NCBI GenBank assembly: GCA_001567185.1
Contig: LNFR01000074.1
Coordinates: 1 to 37,054, forward strand
Direction: 5' to 3'
Source: Bacteroidetes bacterium OLB12
Lineage (GTDB): Bacteria; Bacteroidota; Bacteroidia; Cytophagales; Cyclobacteriaceae
DNA length: 37,054 nucleotides
The notes beneath the pieces are model-generated. The model saw only the letters and a list, made by a program, of their open reading frames with translations. It was not told the DNA's origin and did no database searches. Shown here piece after piece: positions 1 to 9,539 of the stretch. The first letter of the stretch is position 1; each line of letters begins with the position of its first letter. A program made the translations under genes and the position numbers.

Positions 1-758
1 ATCGGCACCGCAGCCAGGGCGCTGATGCCGGAACCACTTTCACCAATAGCACCGGCAATCAACTTCCGCGAAAGCGGAGAAACCATTTGGGCACTTACCG
101 AAATTGATCCGGCTGATTCGCCAGCGATTGTTACTTTTTTGGCATCACCACCAAAGGCCGCAATGTTTTTCTGCACCCATTGCAATGCAAAGGCCTGATC
201 TAAGTAACCATAGTTACCAGAACCTTTGTATGTAGTTTCTTTACTTAAGTCGGGGTGTGCAAAAAAACCAAACAAGCCTAACCGGTAATTTACGGTTACC
301 ACCACAATTCCCTTCTTTGCCATGGCAGCGCCATCATACCGGGGCTCAGATCCATCGCCCGCTACAAAACCACCCCCATAGAAATAAACCAACACGGGTA
401 GTGACGCACCTTTTTTAGCTGGAGTCCACACATTCAAATACAAACAATCTTCACTCATCCCATCCGAGCGGGAGCCCATATCTCCAAATACAATTGCCTG
501 AATCGGGCGAGGTCCGAATTTTTTGGTTTGCTTAACCCCTGTCCAGGTATCCAATGGCTGGGGTGCTTTCCATCGTAAGTTGCCAACGGGTGGTTTGGCA
601 AACGGAACGCCAAGGTAATATTGCAAACCGGAACCGGTTTCGTACAACCCTTCAATGGTTCCATTTTCAATTTTGGTTTGAACAGCAAAACTATTGTTGC
701 CTTGCGACCAGGCCGTACCTACGGCCAGCATAAGAAGAATGTGTGTGATGTAATTCAT
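1..758 (-). CDS. Type-B carboxylesterase, 3' part cut off by the window edge
   Basis: Reading the minus strand from the ATG at 758 gives about 252 residues open to the window edge, so the C-terminal half is missing. The N-terminus is a signal peptide ending near AWSQG, which predicts export. Family landmarks follow in order: the early G-x-P-F-A-K-P-P-V-G segment (about residues 47-57), the SEDCLYLNVW motif, the oxyanion-hole YGGGF stretch, NYRLGLFGF, and the nucleophile elbow GESAGS near residue 225. The catalytic Glu and His lie beyond the window. Members hydrolyse carboxylic ester bonds in varied substrates, and the substrate cannot be told from the sequence. It diverges from a Nudix-type regulator across about 76 bp, so that regulator may control it, which is inference. 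Confidence 0.9.
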   Translation of the reverse strand, partial: MNYITHILLMLAVGTAWSQGNNSFAVQTKIENGTIEGLYETGSGLQYYLGVPFAKPPVGNLRWKAPQPLDTWTGVKQTKKFGPRPIQAIVFGDMGSRSDGMSEDCLYLNVWTPAKKGASLPVLVYFYGGGFVAGDGSEPRYDGAAMAKKGIVVVTVNYRLGLFGFFAHPDLSKETTYKGSGNYGYLDQAFALQWVQKNIAAFGGDAKKVTIAGESAGSISVSAQMVSPLSRKLIAGAIGESGSGISALAAVP

Positions 759-834
759 TATTGTCTCAATTTGTAACAATAATAATTCGTATTTTGGATA
801 TTTGCTATTTATTTTTGAGGAAAGGTAGCCCCGC

Positions 835-1530
835 ATGGCAAAGAGTAAATATTTACCGCATATAGCGTACGACTCCGTGATTTTCGGTTTTTCGGAGGGC
901 GAACTGAAAATTCTGATTATGGAGTATCATAACACCGGCTTGTTTGCCTTGCCAGGCGGTTTTGTAGAAACAACTGAGAATTTGAATGATGCCGTATTGC
1001 GGGGCTTACGCGAACGTACGAGTATTACCAATATCTACTTAGAGCAATTTTATACGTTTGGCGATATGAGCCGGTTTAAGCCAGCGGTAATGCAAACGCT
1101 GTTGGAAGCCAATGGTATAAATGTAAAAGGTGAATACAAGTGGATGCTGGATCGATTTGTTACGGTGGCTTATTATGCGCTCATCAACTACAAGGACGTA
1201 ACTCCGCAACCCGATGCGATTTCCGATTCGTGTGAGTGGTACCCGCTCAAAAAATTGCCGAAACTGATTCTGGATCACAAACAGATTGTTGATAAGGCCA
1301 TTCAGACTTTGCGCGATAACTTAGACCGCAAACTGGTGGGTGGGAACTTGCTTCCTAAAAAGTTTACCATGAATGAATTGCAGAAAGTTTATGAAGCTAT
1401 ACTGGGTATTAAACTACGCAGAACCACCTTTCAGCGGAAGATGCTGGCAGCAAATGTGTTGAAACGTCATGAGAAGCAGTTTTTAGGTAAGGCACATAAA
1501 GCACCATATTTATATAGTTTTAAGAAGTAG
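835..1530 (+). CDS. Nudix-domain transcriptional regulator of the NrtR type
   Basis: A 231-residue protein with an N-terminal Nudix-fold domain (about 1-150) and a C-terminal winged-helix domain (about 155-231, including FTMNELQKVYEAILG and RTTFQRKML). This is the architecture of NrtR-family regulators, which in Bacteroidota often control sugar or NAD metabolism with the Nudix domain as effector sensor. The Nudix box is degenerate: the expected R-E-U-x-E-E-x-G-U core reads RGLRERTSI, so the metal-binding Glu residues and final Gly are mostly lost and hydrolase activity is unlikely. A TATTTTTG at 810-817 resembles the Bacteroidota -7 element, but I see no well-spaced -33 TTG. The regulon is unknown; the divergent esterase is the only neighbour candidate. 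Confidence 0.85.
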   Translation: MAKSKYLPHIAYDSVIFGFSEGELKILIMEYHNTGLFALPGGFVETTENLNDAVLRGLRERTSITNIYLEQFYTFGDMSRFKPAVMQTLLEANGINVKGEYKWMLDRFVTVAYYALINYKDVTPQPDAISDSCEWYPLKKLPKLILDHKQIVDKAIQTLRDNLDRKLVGGNLLPKKFTMNELQKVYEAILGIKLRRTTFQRKMLAANVLKRHEKQFLGKAHKAPYLYSFKK

Positions 1531-1538
1531 CGGCCGGT

Positions 1539-1886
1539 TCAGGCAGATTCTCCAAATGTTAACAAGTTATTATCCGGGTCAAGAACTGAAAACTCTTTCT
1601 GGCCCCAGGACTTTGCATCGAGTGGCGTATAATTAATTCGGTTTGTTTTTGCCTTTTCAAACTCTTTCTCAATTTCGTTTACGCGAATGTAAACCTGGCC
1701 GTAATTTTCTTTGGGATTCAACTCCCTGAATTCAAAAAAATGAATCTCGATTTCGTCTCTTACCAGCATAAGGTATCCCTCGTAATCCGTATTGCCCAAT
1801 AATTTAAACCCCAATCTGGTTAGATAAAATTCTTTTGTAATGGCTTTGTTGCGCATGGGCAACTTGGGACAAATTTTTTGAAGCAT
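1539..1886 (-). CDS. VOC-superfamily (glyoxalase / bleomycin-resistance-like) protein
   Basis: A 115-residue single-domain protein. The N-terminal KEFYLTRLGFKLLG motif, the central EIEIHFFEF strand and the C-terminal FSVLDPDNNLLTFGE are typical of vicinal-oxygen-chelate proteins, most like the bleomycin-resistance subgroup. One metal-type His is visible in EIHFFEF, but a full 2-His/2-Glu glyoxalase I set is not obvious, so a binding rather than catalytic role is possible. It begins 4 bp after the sarcosine-oxidase-like gene and is probably the last gene of that operon. It converges on the Nudix regulator with an 8 bp gap. Ligand unknown. Confidence 0.8.
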   Translation of the reverse strand: MLQKICPKLPMRNKAITKEFYLTRLGFKLLGNTDYEGYLMLVRDEIEIHFFEFRELNPKENYGQVYIRVNEIEKEFEKAKTNRINYTPLDAKSWGQKEFSVLDPDNNLLTFGESA

Positions 1887-1890
1887 AACT

Positions 1891-3042
1891 TTATTGGTTA
1901 AAACGCATTGCGCTTAAAAAATCAATTGATAGTTCGGTTTTTCCCTTTAAGGAAAGGTCACACAAGATTTCACCAACTACAGAAGCAAATTTAAAACCAT
2001 GACCACTAAAACCGGCCGCAACTAACACGTTTTTGCAACCGGGTACAAAGTCAATTATAAAATTTTCATCGGGTGTGTTGGTGTACAAACAGGTTTTCGA
2101 TACGTGAATCGTATCGAAAGCATTGGGCAAATAATGATTAACCGATTTCATCAATCCCGCTTCTTCCTCGGGCGTTATGTTACGATTAACATGATTGGCA
2201 TTTGTTATTTGCCCCGGAAAATGATAGGCCGCTTTTAAACCAATCGGGCCTCCAAATTTTGAAACCGGCAAAATCGGAAAACCGTAATACATGCCGGGTT
2301 GTTGGGCATCATCAATTAACCAACAAGGAAAATTGCCCAGCGTAAAATTATTCCACTGTTGCGGAATAGCCCACGCCAATACTTGCCGCGTAACAGTTAA
2401 TTGTTGTTGCAACGCGGGCAAAACGTGCGAAGTCCACGCTCCGGCAGTAACAACAAGTTTTTTACAACTGTACGTACCTGCATTTGTTTGTACAGTTATA
2501 GAACTTCCCTCCTGTTTCCAGGAAACCAACTGTTCTTGTGTATGAATGGTTGCCCCGGATTTAATTGCCAACTCAGTAAAGGCAAGAATACATCGCTCCG
2601 GAGTTAAAAATCCGGCATCGGGCTCAAACAAGATTTCGAAATCCTGCTGGATGCTGAATGATGGAAACCTGTTCGTACATTCGGTTTGATCTATTTCCTC
2701 TAAGGTGATGTTGTATTGTTTTGCAGATTCTTTTACACCCTTAATTAAAACACCAGCTGGTTTGCCTGCATATACTAATCCGGTCGGAAAATAAAGTTGT
2801 GTACCAACTTCATTTTCCAATTGCTTCCAATTGTGATAGGCACGCTCCAACAATGGTACATAATCCGGATGTTCAAAATAGGCTTTGCGGATAATACGAC
2901 TTTGCCCGGCATGCGAACCATTTTCATGCGAAATACCGAATTGCTCAATTCCTAAAACCTTAGCGCCACTTTTTGCCAGGTAATAAGAAGCAGCAGCGCC
3001 CATCGAGCCCACTCCTACCACGATTACATCATACGAGGTCAT
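1891..3042 (-). CDS. solA: Sarcosine oxidase / N-methyl-tryptophan oxidase family FAD enzyme
   Basis: A 383-residue flavoprotein of the monomeric sarcosine oxidase (MSOX/MTOX) family, which oxidatively demethylates N-methyl amino acids to give H2O2 and formaldehyde. The N-terminal dinucleotide fold reads YDVIVVGVGSMGAAASYYLA, followed by the family segment around GSHAGQSRIIRKAY. Near residue 318 lies CLYTNTPDENFIIDF, matching the family site where FAD is covalently attached through Cys, and then AAGFSGHGFKF, the conserved C-terminal FAD-contact block. Length is normal. Its start codon directly abuts the stop codon of the upstream dehydrogenase (0 bp), so the two are almost certainly cotranscribed. 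The symbol is a family-level assignment; the true substrate could be another N-methyl amine. Confidence 0.88.
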   Translation of the reverse strand: MTSYDVIVVGVGSMGAAASYYLAKSGAKVLGIEQFGISHENGSHAGQSRIIRKAYFEHPDYVPLLERAYHNWKQLENEVGTQLYFPTGLVYAGKPAGVLIKGVKESAKQYNITLEEIDQTECTNRFPSFSIQQDFEILFEPDAGFLTPERCILAFTELAIKSGATIHTQEQLVSWKQEGSSITVQTNAGTYSCKKLVVTAGAWTSHVLPALQQQLTVTRQVLAWAIPQQWNNFTLGNFPCWLIDDAQQPGMYYGFPILPVSKFGGPIGLKAAYHFPGQITNANHVNRNITPEEEAGLMKSVNHYLPNAFDTIHVSKTCLYTNTPDENFIIDFVPGCKNVLVAAGFSGHGFKFASVVGEILCDLSLKGKTELSIDFLSAMRFNQ

Positions 3043-6000
3043 TTAGTCTTCATTCAACGAAGCCAGAAAACTTATTATATCGCGCATTTCTCGTTTGGTA
3101 AGCAAATACTGCATAGGTGGCATGCTGCTGGGCGAGTCAATACGTTTGGCTACATCGGTTTTGGCAATCAGGGTATCCGCTTTGTTGCCAGGCTTTATTA
3201 CAAAACCTGTTTCACTTTCTTGCTGCAAAATGCCAATCACTTTTTTGCCTGAGTTCAACTCAAGTGTTACCACCCCATAGCCGGGTGCAATGCGCGCGCT
3301 GGGCTTTATCAATGCTTCCAAAAGTTGTTTCCGTGTTAGCCGGGAGGCAACACCGTTAATGCGAGGCCCGGCACTACCTCCATAATCATCGATTGAATGA
3401 CACCGAATACATTGTGCATTTGCGTGAGTCCAGAACAACAGAGCACCGCGACCAAGATCGCCACCTGACAATGCTCCGGCATACAAGGCATCCAACGAAT
3501 CAGCCGACTGCGATTTTACGGCTGCGTAAAATCTTTTCTTCAACACCTCCGATTTACTGCTGTCAATCGCTTCCGATAATTCCAGTTGTAACTCCGGTTG
3601 TAGTTTGTTGTTTTCCAGTTGCTGCACAAGATTGGTAAACACAGGTTCGGTAACCGCAAGTGGTAAATTGCCCAACGTAGCAATAGCAGCCTGGCGTTCT
3701 TCCAACGTGCGGGTATTAATCACATTGCTAAGTAATTTTACTTTTGTTGGCTGATCGATATCCAGTTTCCCAACCAGGTCAAGGCCAGCTACACGCACAT
3801 TCTTTTCTTTATCAGCCAGCGCGGTGGTAATAGCATCTTTCATAAAACCGTGGTTCAGGTTGGCCAATGCACGCAAAGCTTCCGTACGCACCTTGGCATC
3901 CGCATCGCGCTTTAACACGGTGAGCAGGTTGGAAGCCAGGCCATCTAACTTAAGTTTGCCTGCTGCTTTTACTACTTGTTTTTTGATTTCCGAATTCTGG
4001 TTGGTTAAGAGTTTAGTAAGAACCGGAGTGGCCACCGTTTGAACAGGTTCCAATGCCCGGGTAACTTCACCACGGTAGCGTCCATCTACCCTGTCCAACA
4101 CCGAAGGCTTAGCCCACGTACTTAGTGCAGCGATAGCTTCTGCACGAAGGGCTGCCGGGGCTTGCTCGCGCTGGGCATAAGCAAGCAGGTTTTGCAAAGT
4201 TGCCTCGGTTCCAACTTCCAGGTTAGCATTAATGCTTCTTCGAATCAATGGCTCGTTGCTGAATGACGTTGTTGTGAGGAGATTGGCCAACGCAGGTAAG
4301 GCTTCTGTAATGGAAAGATCATCGTTAATAGCCCGCGCTGTTTCTGTTACAATAAACTCATCTACATCATTAAGGTAAATGGCAATGCCCGCATGTTGCA
4401 TCCGCCTTAATGCAAGTACCGCACCTAAACGAACTGCTTTGGAAGGATGACTATTGAGGTTCATCAATTTGTCAGCCTGGCCAATCCGCGCCAGCGCCAG
4501 TGCTGCTGCGTGCCGGATGTATTCGTCTGTATCATTGTTGGTTTGTAACAATTCCACCAGTCCATCAAATGCAGGTGCGTGTGCGATGCGCCCCAGCGCC
4601 TCTGCAGCAAAGAACTTAACGCGGGGTGCTTCATCTTTCAATAGTGGTATTAATCCGGATGCAGCCTTCGCATACTTTACATCGCCCAGCCAACGCGCGG
4701 CCTGCGCGCGAATTTCGGCATCTTCATCATGCAGGTATGGAATCAGATTATCGGCAACAGGTATATCCTTTCTGGCGATCTGACTTAATCCCCACACGGC
4801 ATGAACACGCGCCAGTTGATTCTCTTTCTGGCTCAGGTAATTTTTAAAAATTTCTACCTGCTTGCGCGAAGCCAATTCAAATTGTGCCTTTTGGCGCACC
4901 CGCATATCAGCATGAGTTAAAAGTTTTCCCAGTTCATCAGAGTTGTAGCGGGTAATGTCTGATTTAATCAACTTTTCGGTTTCGGCCCGAACAGCTTTAT
5001 CGGGGTTGCTCACATCTAATTTCCAGATGCGACCATAGTCTTTTGCGTTCCAGCCTTCAATCCAATCGCCCATATACAAAGCACCATCGGGCCCGAAGTC
5101 AATACCGGTGGCCAGTATCCCACTTAAAATCCTTTTCGATTCGGCAAACTCAAACGTAGCACCCCGGGGCTTCAACTTAAATGTATGAATACCCGATTGG
5201 GTTGGGGTGCCTACAAACTCAACAATAAAAAATGTATTCTTAAACTTATCACCAAGAGCGGTTCCTGGGTTATACAACATACCGGTTGGGCCATCCACAA
5301 AGTTTTTTATGGTAGGTAAAATGTAAGCGGCCTGCCCTTCATGGCGCGGAATGTGCATTTTCTCATCCATCCACACATTGTAGGTGTTGTTGTCCGGGTC
5401 GCGGTATTTTCCAAACTGCCAGTTGGTTCGCCAGCCTATATCCGCGCCATCCACCACGTAAACCAGCCGCTCACTTTCGCCTGCATGATCGCCATCGTTG
5501 TCTTCACTAATCATGTTGCCATATTCATCAAACACAAACTCGTGTGTGTTTCGATTGCCGTACGCAAATACTTCAAAGTTGCTGCCATCCGGTTCTGACC
5601 GTACAATTACCCCGCTGTTGGAATAGTTATACTTTTCGCCTCCATTAAAACCAATGTCGCCAATCTGCCAATAGATGCGGCCATCGGGGCCTACTTCTAC
5701 TCCCGACATGCCATGCCCACCAAAGCCAATATGAACTCCGTAGCCATGCGAGAGTGACGTTTTATTTTCAGCAAGCCCCCATTTGTTTTCCTTCACACGC
5801 CACAAATCGGGACCAATGGCTATAAACAAATCATCGCCATGTTTTAGAATACCACCGGCTGCATCGGTTGTTTCATCATGAAAATCTTCAATCACCAATT
5901 GCGATTTATCCGCAAAGCCATCGCCATCTGTATCTTCTATGCGGTAGATGTGTTCTTTTTGTATTGTCATGTCGCGCCAATCGTGCGACCCATCGTTATT

Positions 6001-6409
6001 CAAATCGGCTAACCATTTGTTTTTTGCGCTGAGTTCGGGGGCCAATACTTTTCTTAAAAATGCCCGCTTGTCTTCAATTGTTTGTAATGCAATAGAACCA
6101 ATTTCCCACTCCTGGTGCCCGCGAATATCAAACTCCGAATTTTTCTGACGGTTGGTGCGTGTGTAATAGATTCTTCCTAAATCATCAATATCGATGGACA
6201 CCGGATCGGCCACAAGCGAATCATTACCCCAAAGCGTAAGTACCAGCCCGGAATCAACCTGAGGAGCTACTGTTTTCTGAATACTTTGCGAAAGCGCTGC
6301 GGTTTCTGAGGGTGCAAACTGTTTTATTTTGAGATCAGCAGGTGGTTTTTCGCAACTTAAAAACAATCAGGATCAAAAGTAAGTACAGCGCTAAAGCTTT
6401 AGTATGCAT
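3043..6409 (-). CDS. PVC-type beta-propeller/HEAT/cytochrome c dehydrogenase, lipoprotein, frameshift at 5' end
   Basis: A very large periplasmic protein (about 1,120 residues reconstructed). Residues about 40-450 form a glucose/sorbosone-dehydrogenase-like propeller with Ca-binding-looking DLNNDG and DTDGDG loops. About 480-930 are HEAT-like repeats. The C-terminal cytochrome c domain has the haem motif CIRCH (about 986-990 in the uninterrupted frame) and a distal SSMPPM segment for the Met ligand. This is the 'PVC-type haem-binding' dehydrogenase family; substrate unknown. The uninterrupted frame opens only at a TTG (6366) straight after an in-frame stop. An ATG at 6409 in another frame encodes MHTKALALYLLLILIV, and losing one T from the T5 run at 6359-6363 joins it to LSCEKPP, giving a proper lipoprotein signal peptide. 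I therefore take 6409 as the real start with a 1-nt frameshift. Confidence 0.85.
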
Positions 6410-6624
6410 TGCTTTTTTGGTTAGATGCGAAGATAAGAAGTTTAGTAAATTATGCTGCCTTCGCTTACATAACTCGATTAAACTTTTAGGTGGCTACAAT
6501 TGAAGCCGTAGGAACGGACTACTTAGAGGTATTTTTACAATTTTAGATGTTGAAGAAGCCAGGCATGGATGGGTCACTGCCTCGTTTGAGGGATAGTGTG
6601 AGCACAAAGTACATGCTTTTATAA

Positions 6625-7170
6625 TTACAGGCTTGCCACCAAGGCAATCATATACGCATCATGGTTAGCTAAGGTTAAACAAGCATGCATATCGGGTTGA
6701 ACTACGCAGGTATATTGAACCCAATAAGCGCCTTTTACCGCGGAGTAATCATAACGCTCAGTACCCGCAATTTTCACTCTAAATCCGACTTCACCACCAG
6801 CATCAAAATCTTCGAGTTCATTGTCCGAGTGCACCAGATTTTTATCAGCATTGTAAGCAGACAAAGCATTAGCATTGCTCGGTGTTTTAAAAATAGAAAT
6901 TGTACCGATATAGTCAGGTTCAGTATTTTTCAATACATGTGCTAAACAAATGGTTGTTGCCCCTGCTTGTGGCGGTGTATCAAATGTAAAACTGGAAGGA
7001 AATCCCAGATTGCAAATGCTGTTTAAGTTAACCTTGCTCCAATAATTATCACAACTAAAGGAATTACCCCCTTTATTATCATCACCACCACAGGAATAAA
7101 AGCTAAGAGCAGCAATAAGCAATGGAAAAAAAACTGAAGTTGAACGCTTAAAATTGTTCGATCTTTTCAT
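6625..7170 (-). CDS. Hypothetical surface-type lipoprotein
   Basis: About 181 residues from the ATG at 7170; an in-frame ATG at 7191 adds seven residues, but the later one gives a cleaner signal peptide. The N-terminus is MKRSNNFKRS, then a hydrophobic stretch and the lipobox FYSC, followed by GGDDN. Acidic residues just after the lipidated Cys resemble the Bacteroidota lipoprotein export signal, suggesting a surface lipoprotein. Several Cys residues occur in the mature part (SFSCDNYW, NSICNLGF, TTICLAHV, YTCVVQP, HACLTL), so disulfides are possible. I do not recognise the family. It is preceded and followed by roughly 220-300 bp of non-coding DNA and appears monocistronic. Confidence 0.7.
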   Translation of the reverse strand: MKRSNNFKRSTSVFFPLLIAALSFYSCGGDDNKGGNSFSCDNYWSKVNLNSICNLGFPSSFTFDTPPQAGATTICLAHVLKNTEPDYIGTISIFKTPSNANALSAYNADKNLVHSDNELEDFDAGGEVGFRVKIAGTERYDYSAVKGAYWVQYTCVVQPDMHACLTLANHDAYMIALVASL

Positions 7171-7191
7171 GGTTATAGTTTGTTTTAACAT

Positions 7192-7476
7192 TAAAAAATC
7201 CTTCTAACACATTCTCAATCTAAGTCAAGCTAAAATTACCAATTGAATTCAATCTATCAAATTATTAATAACTTTTATCTAAAGCACATCTTCCCGCGCT
7301 TCTGATGCGCACTGCGGGTGTGCGCTTGTATTACGATCCGGCATTGCTTTATAGGAACTCAATTGATATTTTAAGGCTCGAGCCCGTAAGTAAAACTTGC
7401 CAACCATTCATGGATATCCATCCTTATGGAATGAATAAATGGTTTAATTTGGGGCATTATTTTCAAACCATACATT
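7192..7476. other. Non-coding gap between lipoprotein and DPP-IV genes
   Basis: This 285-bp divergent gap should contain promoters for both flanking genes. I see a perfect 12-bp palindrome ATGGATATCCAT at 7410-7421 and a TTAATTTG at 7444-7451 that matches the Bacteroidota -7 element at 7 of 8 positions, about 26 bp before the peptidase start. An open frame crosses the region but runs into the peptidase gene in another frame and resembles nothing known. Confidence 0.35.
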
Positions 7477-9531
7477 ATGAACAAGGTAACAAAACTCGTC
7501 TTATTGCTACTCTTACCGCTTGCCTCATTTGCCCAGGATAAACTTAAACGCATGCCGGGTTATGATCAATACAGTAAAATGGCTCCACAAATCCGAAATT
7601 CTGTTAAGCCTGGAAACCTTTCAGTTACCTGGAGTGAAGATGGTAGCGCATTCGAGTATGTACAGGATAAAAAACTGTATCGCTATTCGGTGAAAACAAA
7701 AAAGACGGTGGAGGTTGGTGATGCCCCGGTTTCTGAAAGGCGCTTCCCTTCCCGGCCTGCACGCGGCCGCCAATATGATTTTGCCAATTCGCCCGATGGT
7801 AAATGGAAAGCATATACTAAAGACCGCAACATGTACATAAGCGAAGCTACCGGTGCAAACCAGGTTGCCATTACCACCGATGGTAACGATCAAAATCAAA
7901 TCAAGTATGGAATTGCTACCTGGGTATATGGTGAAGAGTTGGGACAAAATACGGCCATGTGGTGGTCGCCCGATAGCAAAAAAATTGCCTTTTATAAGTT
8001 TGATGAAAAGAATGCTAAAAAATATTATGTATTGCTCGATCAGCTTAAGCTGCAGGACTCATTGGAAATTGAGGCCTACCCCAAAGTTGGCGCCCTCAAT
8101 TTGCCTGTTGACTTAATGGTGTACGACCTCGAAACAAAAAAAACAACGCTATTAGACTTACGCGATGGTAAGCCTTACCACGATGGCGACCTGGGCACGT
8201 ACATCTATGGTATGGATTGGACCCCCGATGGAAAAGAGTTGTTGTACCACAGCACCAACCGCAAGCAGGATATTATGGAATACCGTGCGGCTGATCCGGC
8301 AACGGGCAAAAGCCGCACTGTGGTGCGCGAAGAATGGTTAGCCAGTTTTACCAAAAACACTCCCGAGATTTATGTATTAAAAGATGGCAAGCGTTTTATC
8401 TGGGCTTCGGAGCGCAGTGGATTTAACAATTACTATTTGTACGACTTTAGCGGCAAGCTGATCAGCACGCTAACCAAACATCCATTTGAAGTTTCGCGCA
8501 TTGTAAAAGTTGATGAGAAAGAAGGAACAATGTACTACCTGGCACGCAGCGGGGATAACCACATGAAGATGCAACTGCATCGGGTACGTTTGGACGGAAC
8601 CAAAGACGTTCGGTTAACAAACCCAGCCTACCACCACACCGTTACACTCTCACCCGATAATAAATACTTTGTGGATGTAGCCGAAACCTATAACCAGGCT
8701 CCGTTCACCTCCCTGGTAGATGCCAAAGGCAAAGTAGTGGCCGAACTTGCCAAAAGCGATATGAGCAAGTTTGAAGAACTCGGCTTAAAGAAAGTGGAAG
8801 TGTACACCTTCACTTCTGCCGATGGTGTTACTCCCCTGCATGGTGTCATTCACTTTCCCTCCAACTTCGATCCCAACAAAAGTATCCGGTTATTCTTAGT
8901 AATTATGGTGGCCCGGCTACCAAGCTTCCGCGAAAACTTTACCTACCCCGATGCCTTAACGGAATACGGTTTCCTGGTGCTGAACATTGACGGACGCAAT
9001 GCGGCCGGTAAAGGCAAAAAATTACTCGATCAACTTTATGGCAACCTGGGGTTTGTAGAGATGGATGATTTTGCTGCCGGTGTAAAGGCACTTTATAACC
9101 GCCCGTATTTTGACAAGAATCGCGTAGGTGTTTACGGCACTTCTTATGGAGGTACCACAGCCGCTACGTTGTTGCTGCGGTATCCGGATGTATTTCATGC
9201 CGCGGTTGCCAACTCATCGGTAACGGATTGGCGTAACTACGATAACATCTACACCGAACGGTATATGAATACATTACAAAATAACAAAAAGGGTTACGAT
9301 GCATCCAGCCTGATGCCGATGGCTAAGAATCTGAAAGGCGAATTGATGATCTTTTATGGCACGGCCGATAATAATGTGCATCCCTCAAACTCATTACAAC
9401 TTATCGATGCCTTGCAAAAAGCCGGTAAAAGTTTTGAAGTACAAATTGCTCCGGATGGTGGCCACGTAGCCATGAACCGCGACCGGATGATGGAGTTTTT
9501 TATCCAGCATTTGGTGTTAAAGAAAGATTGA
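7477..9531 (+). CDS. Dipeptidyl peptidase IV family S9 serine peptidase (compensated frameshift inside)
   Basis: A 684-residue exported S9B peptidase that removes Xaa-Pro/Ala dipeptides from peptide N-termini. A signal peptide (MNKVTKLVLLLLLPLASFAQ) precedes an eight-blade-type propeller (about 40-430), with the double-Glu substrate motif in WVYGEEL, and an alpha/beta-hydrolase domain. The triad is visible: Ser in GTSYGG (about 556), Asp in YGTADNN (about 631), His in PDGGHVA (about 663). Residues about 468-486 read as nonsense. The +1 frame there encodes KYPVILSNYGGPATKLPR, which contains the conserved YGGP oxyanion Tyr. One A missing at 8878-8881 plus one CG missing at 8928-8932 would restore DPNKKYPVILSNYGGP and KLPRENF. 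If the indels are real the enzyme is probably crippled; sequencing error is more likely. Confidence 0.92.
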   Translation: MNKVTKLVLLLLLPLASFAQDKLKRMPGYDQYSKMAPQIRNSVKPGNLSVTWSEDGSAFEYVQDKKLYRYSVKTKKTVEVGDAPVSERRFPSRPARGRQYDFANSPDGKWKAYTKDRNMYISEATGANQVAITTDGNDQNQIKYGIATWVYGEELGQNTAMWWSPDSKKIAFYKFDEKNAKKYYVLLDQLKLQDSLEIEAYPKVGALNLPVDLMVYDLETKKTTLLDLRDGKPYHDGDLGTYIYGMDWTPDGKELLYHSTNRKQDIMEYRAADPATGKSRTVVREEWLASFTKNTPEIYVLKDGKRFIWASERSGFNNYYLYDFSGKLISTLTKHPFEVSRIVKVDEKEGTMYYLARSGDNHMKMQLHRVRLDGTKDVRLTNPAYHHTVTLSPDNKYFVDVAETYNQAPFTSLVDAKGKVVAELAKSDMSKFEELGLKKVEVYTFTSADGVTPLHGVIHFPSNFDPNKSIRLFLVIMVARLPSFRENFTYPDALTEYGFLVLNIDGRNAAGKGKKLLDQLYGNLGFVEMDDFAAGVKALYNRPYFDKNRVGVYGTSYGGTTAATLLLRYPDVFHAAVANSSVTDWRNYDNIYTERYMNTLQNNKKGYDASSLMPMAKNLKGELMIFYGTADNNVHPSNSLQLIDALQKAGKSFEVQIAPDGGHVAMNRDRMMEFFIQHLVLKKD

Positions 9532-9539
9532 GTTGTCTG

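Noticed and set aside
6410-6624. Possible gene between the dehydrogenase and the lipoprotein
   Set aside because: All frames are short and broken; no motifs were seen.
7305-7541. A 78-codon ORF upstream of DPP-IV
   Set aside because: It overlaps the real signal-peptide start in another frame and shows no recognisable domain or ribosome-binding context.
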